Assembly: GCA_902582845.1 (NCBI GenBank)
Contig: CACHTQ010000008.1
Location: 1 to 45,169 of the forward strand
DNA from: an uncultured Pelagibacteraceae bacterium
GTDB taxonomy: Bacteria; Pseudomonadota; Alphaproteobacteria; Pelagibacterales; Pelagibacteraceae
Reading direction: 5' to 3'
DNA: 45,169 bases
Shown: positions 15,428 through 23,993 of the stretch, in pieces
Layout of the letters: every line of letters starts with the position of its first letter
Position numbering within the stretch: the stretch's first letter is position 1
The notes under the pieces: generated by a model
What the model was told of the DNA's origin: nothing
Seen by the model: the letters and a program-made list of their open reading frames with translations, nothing else
Databases searched by the model: none
Translations under genes and position numbers: made by a program

Positions 15428-18297
15428 TGTTACATAATTCTGAAAAAGATTTTATAAAAAGACACATTGGTCCATCTGAAGATGATCAATCTAAAATGTT
15501 AAAAAAATTAAATTATAAATCATTAGATGATTTAATTAACAATACTGTTCCAGAAAAAATACAGTTTAAGGGTGAACTTAATATTGGTGAGTCTAATTCA
15601 GAGTATGAAGCATTAAGAAAATTAAAAGCAATTTCTAAAAAAAATGAAATTTACTCAAATTTTATTGGCATGGGTTATTACGGAACTTATACACCATATG
15701 TAATTTTAAGAAATATATTAGAAAATCCAGGCTGGTATACCTCATATACACCTTATCAGCCAGAAGTAGCACAAGGAAGATTGGAAATGCTTTTAAATTT
15801 CCAACAAATGATTGTTGACTTTACAGGAATGGATATTGCAAATGCATCCTTACTTGATGAAGGTACAGCGGCAGCAGAGGCTATGGGTTTAAGTTATAGA
15901 CTTGATAAAAGTGATAGTAATTTAGTTTTTGTCTCAGAAAATTGTCACCCTCAAACTGTTGAGGTTATAAAAACTAGAGCAGAGCCTATGGGTCTCAAAG
16001 TACTTGTTGGGAATGAAGATAAAGTTTTAGAACAATTAAAAGAGGATATTGTTTGTGGAATATTACAGTATCCTGGAACTTTAGGAGATATTAAAGATCC
16101 AAGCGAGGCAATAAGCAAAATTCATAAAAAAAATGGTAAAGCTATTTTAGCTTGTGATCTTCTAGTGCTTGCTAAGCTTAAAACGCCGAGGGAACTTGGG
16201 GCTGATATTGCAGTTGGCAGTTCACAAAGATTTGGTATTCCGATGGGTTATGGAGGACCACATGCAGCATTTTTTGCAACGAAAGATGAATTTAAGAGAT
16301 CTATGCCAGGTAGAATAGTTGGTGTTTCTGTAGATAGACATGGAAACAAGGCTTATAGATTGTCACTACAAACCAGAGAACAACATATTAGAAGAGACAA
16401 AGCTACAAGTAACATTTGCACTGCTCAGGCATTGTTAGCCATAGTATCAGCAGCCTATGCCATTTATCATGGTCCAGAAGGAATTAAGAAAATTTCTGAA
16501 AGAGTTTCTCAATTAGCAAAAAATTTTGCTGATAAAATAAAACAATCTGGATATGAAATATATTCTGATTTCTTTTTTGATACTGTCACTATTCTTACCA
16601 AAGAAAAAACTGATCAAATTTACAAAAATGCTTTAAATCAAAAAGTTAACATTCGAAAAGTAAACTCTGAAATGCTTGCAGTTTCTTTTGATGAGAAAAA
16701 AAATGTTTATAGAGTGAATCAACTATTAAAAATTTTTAATGCAGCTGAGTCCATAAAAAAAGAAGATCCAACAGTAAGTTTACCCAATTTACCGAAAAGT
16801 TTATTGAGAACTTCTAAATATTTAGAACATCCTGTTTTTAACTCATATCGTTCTGAGACAGAAATGCTTAGATATCTGAAAAAATTAGAGGATAAGGATA
16901 TAGCACTTAATAGAACTATGATAGCTTTAGGCTCTTGCACGATGAAATTAAATGCTACTGCAGAAATGATACCTATCTCATGGAGAGAGTTAGCTGAGCC
17001 TCATCCCTTTGTCCCTATTGAGCAGATGGAGGGGTATCGAACATTATTCACAGATCTAAAAAATTGGTTGAGATCAATTACTGGTTTTTCAGGAGTTTCA
17101 CTTCAACCAAATGCCGGTGCTCAAGGTGAATATGCAGGATTGATGGTAATTAGAAAATATCATTTAGATAGAGGTTATGAAAATAGAAATATATGTTTAA
17201 TCCCAAGTTCAGCGCACGGAACAAATCCTGCAAGCGCACAAATGGTTGGAATGAAAGTAGTTGTAGTTAATTGTGATAAAGAAGGTAACGTAGATTTTGA
17301 TGATTTAAAGAAAAAAGCTGAGCTTCACTCTGAAAATTTAGGAGCTTTAATGGTCACATACCCATCTACTCACGGAGTATTTGAAGAAAAGATTATGGAT
17401 ATATGCGAACTGATTCATAAACATGGTGGGCAAGTTTATATGGATGGAGCAAATTTGAATGCATTAGTTGGTATTGCTAAACCAGGAAACTTTGGTCCTG
17501 ATGTTTGTCATATAAATTTACATAAAACATTTTGTATACCTCACGGGGGAGGTGGACCAGGCATGGGCCCTATTGCATGTAAAAAACATCTTCAAGTTTA
17601 TCTGCCTAATCATCCAGTTGTAAAAGATTGTGGTCCCGCAACAGGAATTGGGGCTGTGTCCGCTGCTCCATGGGGAAGCTCAAGTATTTTGTCAATTTCC
17701 TGGATGTACATTAAAATGATGGGATCTGAGGGATTAAAACTTGCATCAAAAGTTGCAATACTAAATGCAAATTATATTGCTGAAAGACTTAAGGATCATT
17801 ATCCAATCTTGTATAAAGGTTCTAATGGTAATGTTGCACATGAATGCATAATTGATATTAGATCGATTAAATCAGAAACAGGTATTACAGAGGAAGATAT
17901 TGCAAAAAGATTAATTGATTTTGGTTTTCATGCACCAACAATGTCTTGGCCTGTAGCTGGAACAATGATGATAGAACCTACAGAAAGTGAAAACTTGTCA
18001 GAGCTAGATAGGTTTTGTGATACGCTAATTAAGATTAAACAAGAAATAGATCTTATTAAGACTGGTAAATTTGATAAAGTTGATAATCCAATCAAAAATG
18101 CTCCTCATACTGACACTGAGCTAGCTTCTGATAATTGGACACATAAATATTCTAGAGAACAAGCTGCTTATCCAGCTAAATTTTTAAAAATAAATAAATT
18201 TTGGCCACCAGTAGCTAGAGTAGATAATGTTTATGGTGATAAAAATATTTTCTGTACATGTCCAAGCATGGATGATTTTAAAGAAGATGCAGCATAA
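15427..18297 (+). CDS. gcvP: Glycine dehydrogenase (decarboxylating), P protein, full-length
   Basis: PLP enzyme that decarboxylates glycine and passes the aminomethyl group to GcvH. At 956 residues it is the single-chain homodimeric form, with the N-terminal half (RHIGPSEDD, GMGYYGTYTPYVI, YTPYQPEVAQGRLE) and C-terminal half (LGSCTMKLN, ISWRELAEPHPF, NAGAQGEYAG) fused. The PLP lysine is K700 in HINLHKTFCIPHGGGGPG. The glycine-rich loop and the SWPVAGTMMIEPTESE block near 838-853 are intact. Only 6 bases separate its stop from the next gene, so the following lipid cluster may be co-transcribed in part. Confidence 0.97.
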   Translation: MLHNSEKDFIKRHIGPSEDDQSKMLKKLNYKSLDDLINNTVPEKIQFKGELNIGESNSEYEALRKLKAISKKNEIYSNFIGMGYYGTYTPYVILRNILENPGWYTSYTPYQPEVAQGRLEMLLNFQQMIVDFTGMDIANASLLDEGTAAAEAMGLSYRLDKSDSNLVFVSENCHPQTVEVIKTRAEPMGLKVLVGNEDKVLEQLKEDIVCGILQYPGTLGDIKDPSEAISKIHKKNGKAILACDLLVLAKLKTPRELGADIAVGSSQRFGIPMGYGGPHAAFFATKDEFKRSMPGRIVGVSVDRHGNKAYRLSLQTREQHIRRDKATSNICTAQALLAIVSAAYAIYHGPEGIKKISERVSQLAKNFADKIKQSGYEIYSDFFFDTVTILTKEKTDQIYKNALNQKVNIRKVNSEMLAVSFDEKKNVYRVNQLLKIFNAAESIKKEDPTVSLPNLPKSLLRTSKYLEHPVFNSYRSETEMLRYLKKLEDKDIALNRTMIALGSCTMKLNATAEMIPISWRELAEPHPFVPIEQMEGYRTLFTDLKNWLRSITGFSGVSLQPNAGAQGEYAGLMVIRKYHLDRGYENRNICLIPSSAHGTNPASAQMVGMKVVVVNCDKEGNVDFDDLKKKAELHSENLGALMVTYPSTHGVFEEKIMDICELIHKHGGQVYMDGANLNALVGIAKPGNFGPDVCHINLHKTFCIPHGGGGPGMGPIACKKHLQVYLPNHPVVKDCGPATGIGAVSAAPWGSSSILSISWMYIKMMGSEGLKLASKVAILNANYIAERLKDHYPILYKGSNGNVAHECIIDIRSIKSETGITEEDIAKRLIDFGFHAPTMSWPVAGTMMIEPTESENLSELDRFCDTLIKIKQEIDLIKTGKFDKVDNPIKNAPHTDTELASDNWTHKYSREQAAYPAKFLKINKFWPPVARVDNVYGDKNIFCTCPSMDDFKEDAA

Positions 18298-18303
18298 TTA
18301 TTG

Positions 18304-19542
18304 ATGAAAATTGCTGTAGTTGGGTCAGGCATTTCAGGACTAAGTGCTGCTTATTATCTCTCAAAAAAAAACCATGTAGATTTATTTGAAAAAGAAGACC
18401 ACTTTGGTGGTCATTCTCACACAATTGATTTAATGGTTGGAACCAAAAAAGTTCCGGTGGATATAGGTTTCATTGTATTTAACTTTAAAACTTATCCAAA
18501 TTTGATTAATTTTTTTAAGGAAAATAAAATTGAAATTGAAAAAAGCGATATGTCTTTTTCTGTATCAGTAGAAAATTCAAACTTTGAATATTGTGGAAAA
18601 GGATTGAGTGGAATTTTTTCTAATAAAATGAATTTATTTAATTTTAGATTTTTGAAAATGTTTTTTGATATCATAAAATTTTATAAAAAATCTGATAAAC
18701 TTAACACTTTAAATGAGGAAATAACATTAGGTGATTATTTGGTTAAAAATAATCTTTCAAAAGAATTTATCAATTATCATTTAATACCTATGGTGTCAGC
18801 TATCTGGTCTATGCCACCATATGCGGCAAACAAAATGCCTTTGAAATTTTTTTTAAAATTTTTTCAAAATCATGGATTGTTTAAATTCAAAGATAGACCA
18901 CAATGGTACACAGTTTCCAATAGAAGTAGGTCTTATGTAAAAACAATTCTTTCAAAAATTAGTGGCGAATATTTTAAGAATTATAAAGTTAATAAGATCA
19001 TTAGTAAAACAAACGGTATTGATTTGTATTACGGTGGAAAAAATGAATTTTTTGATTACGATAAAGTAATCATCGCAACACATGCTGATCAAGCCCTGTC
19101 AATGATTGAAGACCCAACCGATCAAGAAAAAGAAATTTTATCTAATTTTAATTATAAAGAAAATTTTGCTTATATACATACAGATGAGTCAGTAATGCCT
19201 AGAAATAAGAATGCATGGTGTTCTTGGAACTCATCTATGAAGGAAAATGAAATTGAAAAAAACTCAATCACTTACTGGTTAAATTTACTTCAAAATTTAG
19301 AGTGTGAAAAAAATATATTCCTTACACTCAACCCCTATTCTGAAATTGATGAGACTAAAATTTTAAAAAAGGTAAAATTTACCCATCCATATTTTGATCA
19401 ATCTGCTTTAAATTATCAAAGTAAGCTTAAAAATTTGCAAAATAAAAGAAATATTCTTTTTTGTGGCAGTTATTTTGGTTACGGTTTTCATGAAGATGGA
19501 ATAAAATCATCCATTGAAATGCTAAAAAACCTTGATGACTAG
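18304..19542 (+). CDS. FAD/NAD(P)-binding amine-oxidase-like protein (COG2907 type)
   Basis: 412-residue flavoprotein. The N-terminus has the dinucleotide loop VVGSGISGLSAAYYLS, then LFEKEDHFGGHSHT, the usual FAD ribose-binding segment of the amine oxidase/phytoene desaturase superfamily; the C-terminus has the closing FAD motif GSYFGYGFHEDGIKSS. I start it at ATG 18304; a TTG one codon earlier is possible. In other bacteria this family is encoded with a DUF1365 protein and a cyclopropane synthase-like methyltransferase, exactly as here, and the set is tied to unsaturated fatty acid modification (cyclopropane or furan fatty acids). The precise reaction is not known from sequence. Confidence 0.82.
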   Translation: MKIAVVGSGISGLSAAYYLSKKNHVDLFEKEDHFGGHSHTIDLMVGTKKVPVDIGFIVFNFKTYPNLINFFKENKIEIEKSDMSFSVSVENSNFEYCGKGLSGIFSNKMNLFNFRFLKMFFDIIKFYKKSDKLNTLNEEITLGDYLVKNNLSKEFINYHLIPMVSAIWSMPPYAANKMPLKFFLKFFQNHGLFKFKDRPQWYTVSNRSRSYVKTILSKISGEYFKNYKVNKIISKTNGIDLYYGGKNEFFDYDKVIIATHADQALSMIEDPTDQEKEILSNFNYKENFAYIHTDESVMPRNKNAWCSWNSSMKENEIEKNSITYWLNLLQNLECEKNIFLTLNPYSEIDETKILKKVKFTHPYFDQSALNYQSKLKNLQNKRNILFCGSYFGYGFHEDGIKSSIEMLKNLDD

Positions 19543-20293
19543 TTCAATTTACAATGGAACAGTAGTTCATAAAAGATTCAAGCCAAAAATACATTTCTTT
19601 AAATATAATGTATTTTCATTATTAATTGACTTGTCCGATTTAAATTATTTAAATAAAAAAATCAGTTTTTTTTCGTATAATAGTTTCAATCTGATAAGTT
19701 TTTTTGACAAAGATCATGGTGATAGAGATGGTTCATCATTGATTGATTGGGTAAAAAAAAATTTAATAGAAAACAATATAAATTCAGAAAATATAAAGAT
19801 AAAATTATTATGTTATCCAAGAATTTTTGGATATGTATTCAACCCATTGAGCGTCTTTTTTGTTTATGATCACAATGAAAATCTAATATCAATACTATAT
19901 GAAGTAAAAAATACTTTTGGAGAACAACATACTTATGTTTTTAAGGCTAAAAATAATAATCTTTTACAACATAATTGTTCTAAAAAATTTCATGTATCTC
20001 CATTTATTGAGATGAATTGTAATTATTTTTTTAGAATTTTAAGACCTTCAGAGAAAATTTCAGTTGTAATTGATCAATATCAATTTAATGAAAAGATTTT
20101 ATTCGCATCACAAGATGGAAAAAGAGTTGATTTTAATAGTAAAGAACTATTAAAATCTTACTTAAAACATCCATTAATGACTTTTAAGATTATATCTGCG
20201 ATACATTTTGAAGCGTTTAAATTATGGATGAAAGGAATAAAGTTTATTAAAAAAAAATTTAAAATTAAAAATAATATTAGTTTTGAGAATTAA
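19535..20293 (+). CDS. DUF1365 family protein
   Basis: 252 residues from ATG 19535 (a TTG at 19532 is the alternative), overlapping the FAD gene by 8 bases. Family blocks visible are the start IYNGTVVHKRFKPKIHFFKY, LCYPRIFGYVFNPLSVFFVYD, and KFHVSPFIEMNCNYFFRI. No catalytic residues are established for DUF1365. It is a constant partner of the FAD protein and the Cfa-like methyltransferase, so a role in the same lipid modification is the natural inference. No signal peptide; basic C-terminal tail. Confidence 0.85.
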   Translation: MTSSIYNGTVVHKRFKPKIHFFKYNVFSLLIDLSDLNYLNKKISFFSYNSFNLISFFDKDHGDRDGSSLIDWVKKNLIENNINSENIKIKLLCYPRIFGYVFNPLSVFFVYDHNENLISILYEVKNTFGEQHTYVFKAKNNNLLQHNCSKKFHVSPFIEMNCNYFFRILRPSEKISVVIDQYQFNEKILFASQDGKRVDFNSKELLKSYLKHPLMTFKIISAIHFEAFKLWMKGIKFIKKKFKIKNNISFEN

Positions 20294-21471
20294 TGAGTTT
20301 ATATAACCTTTCTGACAAAATAGTTTTTAAAATATTAAAAGATATTGAATATGGTTATTTAGAAATAACAAAATATAATGGAGAACTTTTAAAATTCGGT
20401 AACTCACAAAGCCCCCTAAAAGCAATTCTTAAAATTAAAAAACCTAACTTTACTTTTAATTTAATTAAAGGTGGAAGTGTTGGCTTTGCAGAATCTTATA
20501 TGAGGGACGAATTTGAGACTGATAATTTATCTAATTTAATTGAGATCACTGCAAGAAATATTAAAATAATATATAAATTTTCTGGTTTACTAGATTTTCC
20601 AATTATTAATTACTTAAAGAATAAGTTCGTTAAAAATACTAGAGCAAGGAGTAAGGAAAATATTTCAAAACATTATGATTTAGGAAATGAATTTTTTGCT
20701 CTTTGGCTCGATAAGACCTTAACCTATTCAAGTGCGATATTTGATGAGCGAAATAAAGATCTATCAAATGCTCAAAATAATAAATATCAAAAATTGATTG
20801 ATTTAATAAAACCAAATAATGGAGATAAAATTTTAGAAATTGGATGTGGTTGGGGTGGTTTTGCCGAATATTTAGGTAAAAAATATGATGTAAAATTAGA
20901 TTGCATCACCATTTCAAAAAAACAGTTTGAATATGCAAAAAAAAGAATGCACGAATGCGGATTGAACGAAAAAGTAAATATTGAAATAAAAGATTATAGA
21001 GATTTAAAAGAGAAATATAACTCAATAGCATCAATTGAAATGATAGAAGCTGTAGGTCAAAACTATCTAGAAAGTTATTTTAAAACGATCAAAAATAATT
21101 TATCTAATGACGGAAGAGCAGCCATACAAGCTATCACTATAGATGATAGTATGTTTGATAGATATAAAACTAAACAAGATTTTATTCAAAAATATATTTT
21201 TCCTGGAGGATTTTTACCAAGCAAAGGAATTATTAATAAGTATGTTTCTGAAAATGGTTTGACTATTAAATCTTATGATTCATATGCTGATCATTATTCT
21301 AATACATTGTTTATGTGGAAAAATGAATTTAATAAGAAATGGGATTTAATTAAAAAACAAGGATTTGATTCAACTTTCAAAAGAATGTGGGAATTTTATC
21401 TCTCGTATTGTGAGGCAGGATTTAAATCAAAAAATATTGATTTAATTCAATTTTCACTTCAAAATAAATAG
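20293..21471 (+). CDS. Cyclopropane-fatty-acyl-phospholipid synthase-like methyltransferase
   Basis: 392 residues of the Cfa class, which adds a methylene or methyl group from S-adenosylmethionine to the double bond of a membrane phospholipid acyl chain. The N-terminal domain includes GGSVGFAESYMRDEFET; the linker has ISKHYDLGNEFFALWLDKTLTYS; the SAM site ILEIGCGWGGFAEYLGK lies near 179-195; then SIEMIEAVG and IFPGGFLPS. The ATG overlaps the DUF1365 stop by 1 base. With the partners upstream, the product could be a cyclopropane, methyl-branched or furan-type fatty acid. I do not assign cfa itself because the paralogues are not separable by eye. Confidence 0.88.
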   Translation: MSLYNLSDKIVFKILKDIEYGYLEITKYNGELLKFGNSQSPLKAILKIKKPNFTFNLIKGGSVGFAESYMRDEFETDNLSNLIEITARNIKIIYKFSGLLDFPIINYLKNKFVKNTRARSKENISKHYDLGNEFFALWLDKTLTYSSAIFDERNKDLSNAQNNKYQKLIDLIKPNNGDKILEIGCGWGGFAEYLGKKYDVKLDCITISKKQFEYAKKRMHECGLNEKVNIEIKDYRDLKEKYNSIASIEMIEAVGQNYLESYFKTIKNNLSNDGRAAIQAITIDDSMFDRYKTKQDFIQKYIFPGGFLPSKGIINKYVSENGLTIKSYDSYADHYSNTLFMWKNEFNKKWDLIKKQGFDSTFKRMWEFYLSYCEAGFKSKNIDLIQFSLQNK

Positions 21472-21486
21472 AACTATGGTGCTCTT

Positions 21487-22035
21487 ATGATCAAAATTAT
21501 AAATATTAAATCAATTTTATTGATAATTTTTCTTTTCTTAACTACAAACTGTTCACAAAATAGTGCTATGAAACCAGAAGATTTTAAAAATAAAGAGCCA
21601 AGACTTATAATTGAGAATTACTTATCTGGTAATGTTAAAGCTTGGGGTGTACTTCAAAATAGATCTGGAAAAGTAACTAGACAGTTTTCTGCTGACTTAA
21701 ATGGTCAATGGGACGGAAAAAAATTAATACTTGATGAAAAATTTAATTGGGATGATGGGGAAATTCAAACACGACAATGGCAAATTACAAAAATTGATGA
21801 CAACAATTATGAAGGCACAGCTGGAGATGTTGTAGGTAAAGCAAAAGGGTATTCTTATGGTCCTGCTTTTAAATTTGAATATGTTTTGTTAGTTCCAGTT
21901 AAAGGAAAAGAAATGAAAATTACTTTTGATGATTGGATTTTTAAACAGGATGATCGAGTAGCGATAAACCGTGCAACAATGACTAAATTTGGTATAAAAG
22001 TTGCAGAATTAACAGTTGTTTTTGTAAAAGATTAG
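21487..22035 (+). CDS. DUF3833-like lipoprotein
   Basis: 182 residues with an N-terminal hydrophobic signal ending in LTTNCSQ; the cysteine at 22 suggests a lipoprotein although Asn at -1 is unusual for a lipobox. The body is a lipocalin-like set of beta-strands with the family segments AWGVLQNRSGKVTRQFSADL, WKLDEKFNWDDGE-like (LILDEKFNWDDGEIQTRQWQ), YEGTAGDVVGKAKG and DDWIFKQDDRVAINRATMTKFG. DUF3833 genes often travel with the three upstream genes. Function unknown; lipid binding at the envelope is an inference. It abuts the convergent glutaredoxin gene with no spacer. Confidence 0.8.
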   Translation: MIKIINIKSILLIIFLFLTTNCSQNSAMKPEDFKNKEPRLIIENYLSGNVKAWGVLQNRSGKVTRQFSADLNGQWDGKKLILDEKFNWDDGEIQTRQWQITKIDDNNYEGTAGDVVGKAKGYSYGPAFKFEYVLLVPVKGKEMKITFDDWIFKQDDRVAINRATMTKFGIKVAELTVVFVKD

Positions 22036-22290
22036 TTATTTTAGTAAGTCTTGAAGTTTATTTTCTTTTTCTAAGCCTCTTACTTCGTCATATCCACCAA
22101 TATGTTGATCATCGAAAAATATTTGTGGAATAGTTCTTTTTCCATTAGCTTTTTTAATCATTTCATCCATAGCACCGTCAACTTTTGAAATATCTATTTC
22201 GTTATAAGTTACATTATTTCTTATTAACAATCTTTTTGCTGCATCACAGTAATTACACATTGGACCGGTATAAATTGTTATTTTTTTCAT
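22036..22290 (-). CDS. grxC: Glutaredoxin 3 (GrxC type)
   Basis: 84-residue dithiol glutaredoxin that reduces disulfides and mixed glutathione disulfides. The active site is C12-N-Y-C15 within TGPMCNYCDAAKRLL. The cis-proline block RTIPQIFFDDQHIGGYDEV that binds glutathione follows at about 53-70. Length and ends match GrxC. Active site CNYC differs from the common CPYC by Asn at the second position. It lies 3 bases after the TIGR03643-like gene, and the glutathione synthesis genes are at 40.8-43.0 kb. Confidence 0.93.
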   Translation of the reverse strand: MKKITIYTGPMCNYCDAAKRLLIRNNVTYNEIDISKVDGAMDEMIKKANGKRTIPQIFFDDQHIGGYDEVRGLEKENKLQDLLK

Positions 22291-22293
22291 AGA

Positions 22294-22590
22294 TTATAGA
22301 TAATCACCTTTTTTTATTTTGCTAGTTATTTGTTTTCGAGAATACTCAAACTTTTTTCTATGTTTTATACTTTTTTGATTAACCCTTTTTCTCCACAGTC
22401 TAAAAGAGGATGGTTTTAATGATCTTCTCATTATCTTGATAACATCTGACTCCTTGTACCCAGTTTTTTTTTCTATTTCCTCAAAAGTAATTCTATCAGC
22501 CCAGGCAGCCCATATGACCCAATCTGGACTTTCGGCGTGGGGCTCTGGATTCTTGACTCGAGTGACTGGCCTGTGACCTTTTTTTTTCAT
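22294..22590 (-). CDS. TIGR03643/DUF2805-like small basic protein
   Basis: 98 residues, strongly basic. The core ESPDWVIWAAWADRITFEEIEKKTGY followed by ESDVIKIMRRSLKPSSFRLWRKRV matches my memory of the TIGR03643 family. It looks like a helix-turn-helix (EEIEKKTGYKESDVIKIMRR) that may bind nucleic acid. No function is established. It precedes grxC by 3 bases and follows a structured spacer (22647-22742) that may control it. Confidence 0.75.
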   Translation of the reverse strand: MKKKGHRPVTRVKNPEPHAESPDWVIWAAWADRITFEEIEKKTGYKESDVIKIMRRSLKPSSFRLWRKRVNQKSIKHRKKFEYSRKQITSKIKKGDYL

Positions 22591-22646
22591 AAATCCTTTA
22601 AATTCAAAAAAAATCTTTAATGCATTTATTTTTGAGTTTTGATATA

Positions 22647-22673
22647 TTAACTTAGATAGTCCTTCTTAGCCAT
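22647..22673 (-). CDS. Candidate 8-codon leader ORF inside a structured spacer
   Basis: On the minus strand ATG at 22673 opens MAKKDYLS and ends with TAA at 22649-22647. A good ribosome-binding site (GGGAG at 22684-22680) is spaced 6 bases from the ATG. Both the site and the ATG lie in the loop of a 10-base-pair hairpin, and codons 4-7 form part of one stem strand. It resembles a regulatory leader peptide or simply a fortuitous ORF in a structured RNA. Confidence 0.35.
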   Translation of the reverse strand: MAKKDYLS

Positions 22674-22742
22674 CTTTAGCTCCCGGTTTTTAAGGACTAT
22701 CCCAAAAGCACCCCCTTAAATATTCTCTAATTTTGAAGTTAA
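22647..22742 (-). promoter_or_regulatory. Structured RNA element between SDR and TIGR03643-like genes
   Basis: The spacer holds three nested or competing inverted repeats, read on the minus strand: TTAACTT (22742-22736) with AAGTTAA (22653-22647); GATAGTCCTT (22701-22692) with AAGGACTATC (22664-22655); and TTTAAGG (22720-22714) with CCTTAAA (22695-22689). The last two share CCTT and cannot both form, as in a riboswitch or attenuator. It is GC-richer than its surroundings (a run of G, then CCGGGAG). I do not recognise it as a known riboswitch class. It may control the mini-ORF or the downstream TIGR03643-grxC pair. Confidence 0.5.
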
Positions 22743-23501
22743 TTATTTTTTCTGATATTTGGTGAGTTTTCCAATTAATCCAAAATAAATTTTATTTGGT
22801 AAAAAACTCAAAATTTTCAAAATCATTGTTAAAGATTTCGGAAAATGAATCTCAAAAGAATTTTTATTTACCAAACCATCGTAAATTTTTTCTGCTGCGT
22901 ATTCAGGTGTTTTCAAAAAAGGCATTTTGAAATCATTTTTATCAGTCATCGGAGTTTTAATAAAACCTGGTGAAACTAAACATACACGCACATTTGATCT
23001 TCCAAAATCAAAATATAAACTTTCAGCAAGATTATTTAACGCCGACTTTGATGGTCCATATCCTGTTGAATTAGGCAATCCTCGGTAACCAGCAATTGAT
23101 GAAACAATAGTAATTGTTCCACTTTTTTTATTTTTAAAGTATTCTTCTACTGCTTTAATACTATTTAAAGTTCCAAAAAAATTTACTTTAAAAACATTTT
23201 CAATTTGCTCCACATCAATATCTTTTTCTTTTTTTGGATCCCAAGTTCCTGTGGAAAAAAAACAAATATCTATGTTTTGAAATTTATTTATAATTTGATT
23301 AAAAACTTCATTACAATTTGATTTATTAGTAACATCTAACGGAAAAGAACTTATATTTTCATATTCATTTGAAATTTCCTCTAATAATTGCTCACGTCTT
23401 GCAGAAATTGCAACATTCCATCCCTCATTAGCAAATTTTATAGCTAAAGCTTTTCCAATTCCAGTACTTCCACCAGTTATCCAAATAGTTTTTTTATTCA
23501 T
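22743..23501 (-). CDS. Short-chain dehydrogenase/reductase
   Basis: 252-residue classical SDR. The NAD(P) loop is TGGSTGIG (9-16); ARR at 34-36 suggests NADP preference; the catalytic set is S134/S135 with Y148 and K152 in YGPSK. The usual NNAG after strand 4 is replaced by FSTGT (82-86), which is unusual. A hydrophobic C-terminal part (ILKILSFLPNKIYFGLIG) may associate with membrane and lipid substrates. Divergent from tspO with 9 bases between the starts. In other genomes SDR genes occur with the COG2907-DUF1365-Cfa group; the substrate is unknown. Confidence 0.85.
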   Translation of the reverse strand: MNKKTIWITGGSTGIGKALAIKFANEGWNVAISARREQLLEEISNEYENISSFPLDVTNKSNCNEVFNQIINKFQNIDICFFSTGTWDPKKEKDIDVEQIENVFKVNFFGTLNSIKAVEEYFKNKKSGTITIVSSIAGYRGLPNSTGYGPSKSALNNLAESLYFDFGRSNVRVCLVSPGFIKTPMTDKNDFKMPFLKTPEYAAEKIYDGLVNKNSFEIHFPKSLTMILKILSFLPNKIYFGLIGKLTKYQKK

Positions 23502-23510
23502 TTTATAAAG

Positions 23511-23993
23511 ATGTATAATACTTATATGTTAAAAAATAAATTTTTATCATTAATTCTTTTTTTTATAATCACTTTTTCTGCGTCATTTATTGGAGGTTTA
23601 GTCTCAATTAGCTTTAAAGAACCTTGGTATTCTAGTCTTGTGAAATCAAATTATAATCCACCAGATTGGATATTTGCACCTGTTTGGACAACACTTTATG
23701 TGATGATGACATTAGCTATTTGGTTCTTTTGGCACAGTAAAAAAAGAGATGTAAATACAATTTACATTTATTTTATACATATAGTTTTAAATGCAACTTG
23801 GAGTATTATTTTTTTTGGATTACATCAAATATTTTTTGCATTGGTTGTTCTTGTTATTTTGATAACTTTCATAATAGTCCTGATTATTAGATTTAAACGT
23901 GTCAATTTTGTAAGTTTTTACTTAATGATTCCATATTTACTTTGGTGTTTCTATGCATTATTTCTTAATTATAACCTATTGGTGTTAAATTAA
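23511..23993 (+). CDS. tspO: TspO/MBR family membrane protein
   Basis: 160 residues, five hydrophobic helices. Signature blocks are the tryptophan/proline loop LVKSNYNPPDWIFAPVWTTLYVMM (36-59, given here in part), WHSKKRD, and LNATWSIIFFGLHQ. TspO binds tetrapyrroles and has been tied to porphyrin and photo-oxidative stress regulation in Rhodobacter. A second ATG five codons on (23526) is an equally possible start. It shares a 9-base divergent gap with the SDR gene and abuts the DAO-type gene downstream. Confidence 0.88.
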   Translation: MYNTYMLKNKFLSLILFFIITFSASFIGGLVSISFKEPWYSSLVKSNYNPPDWIFAPVWTTLYVMMTLAIWFFWHSKKRDVNTIYIYFIHIVLNATWSIIFFGLHQIFFALVVLVILITFIIVLIIRFKRVNFVSFYLMIPYLLWCFYALFLNYNLLVLN

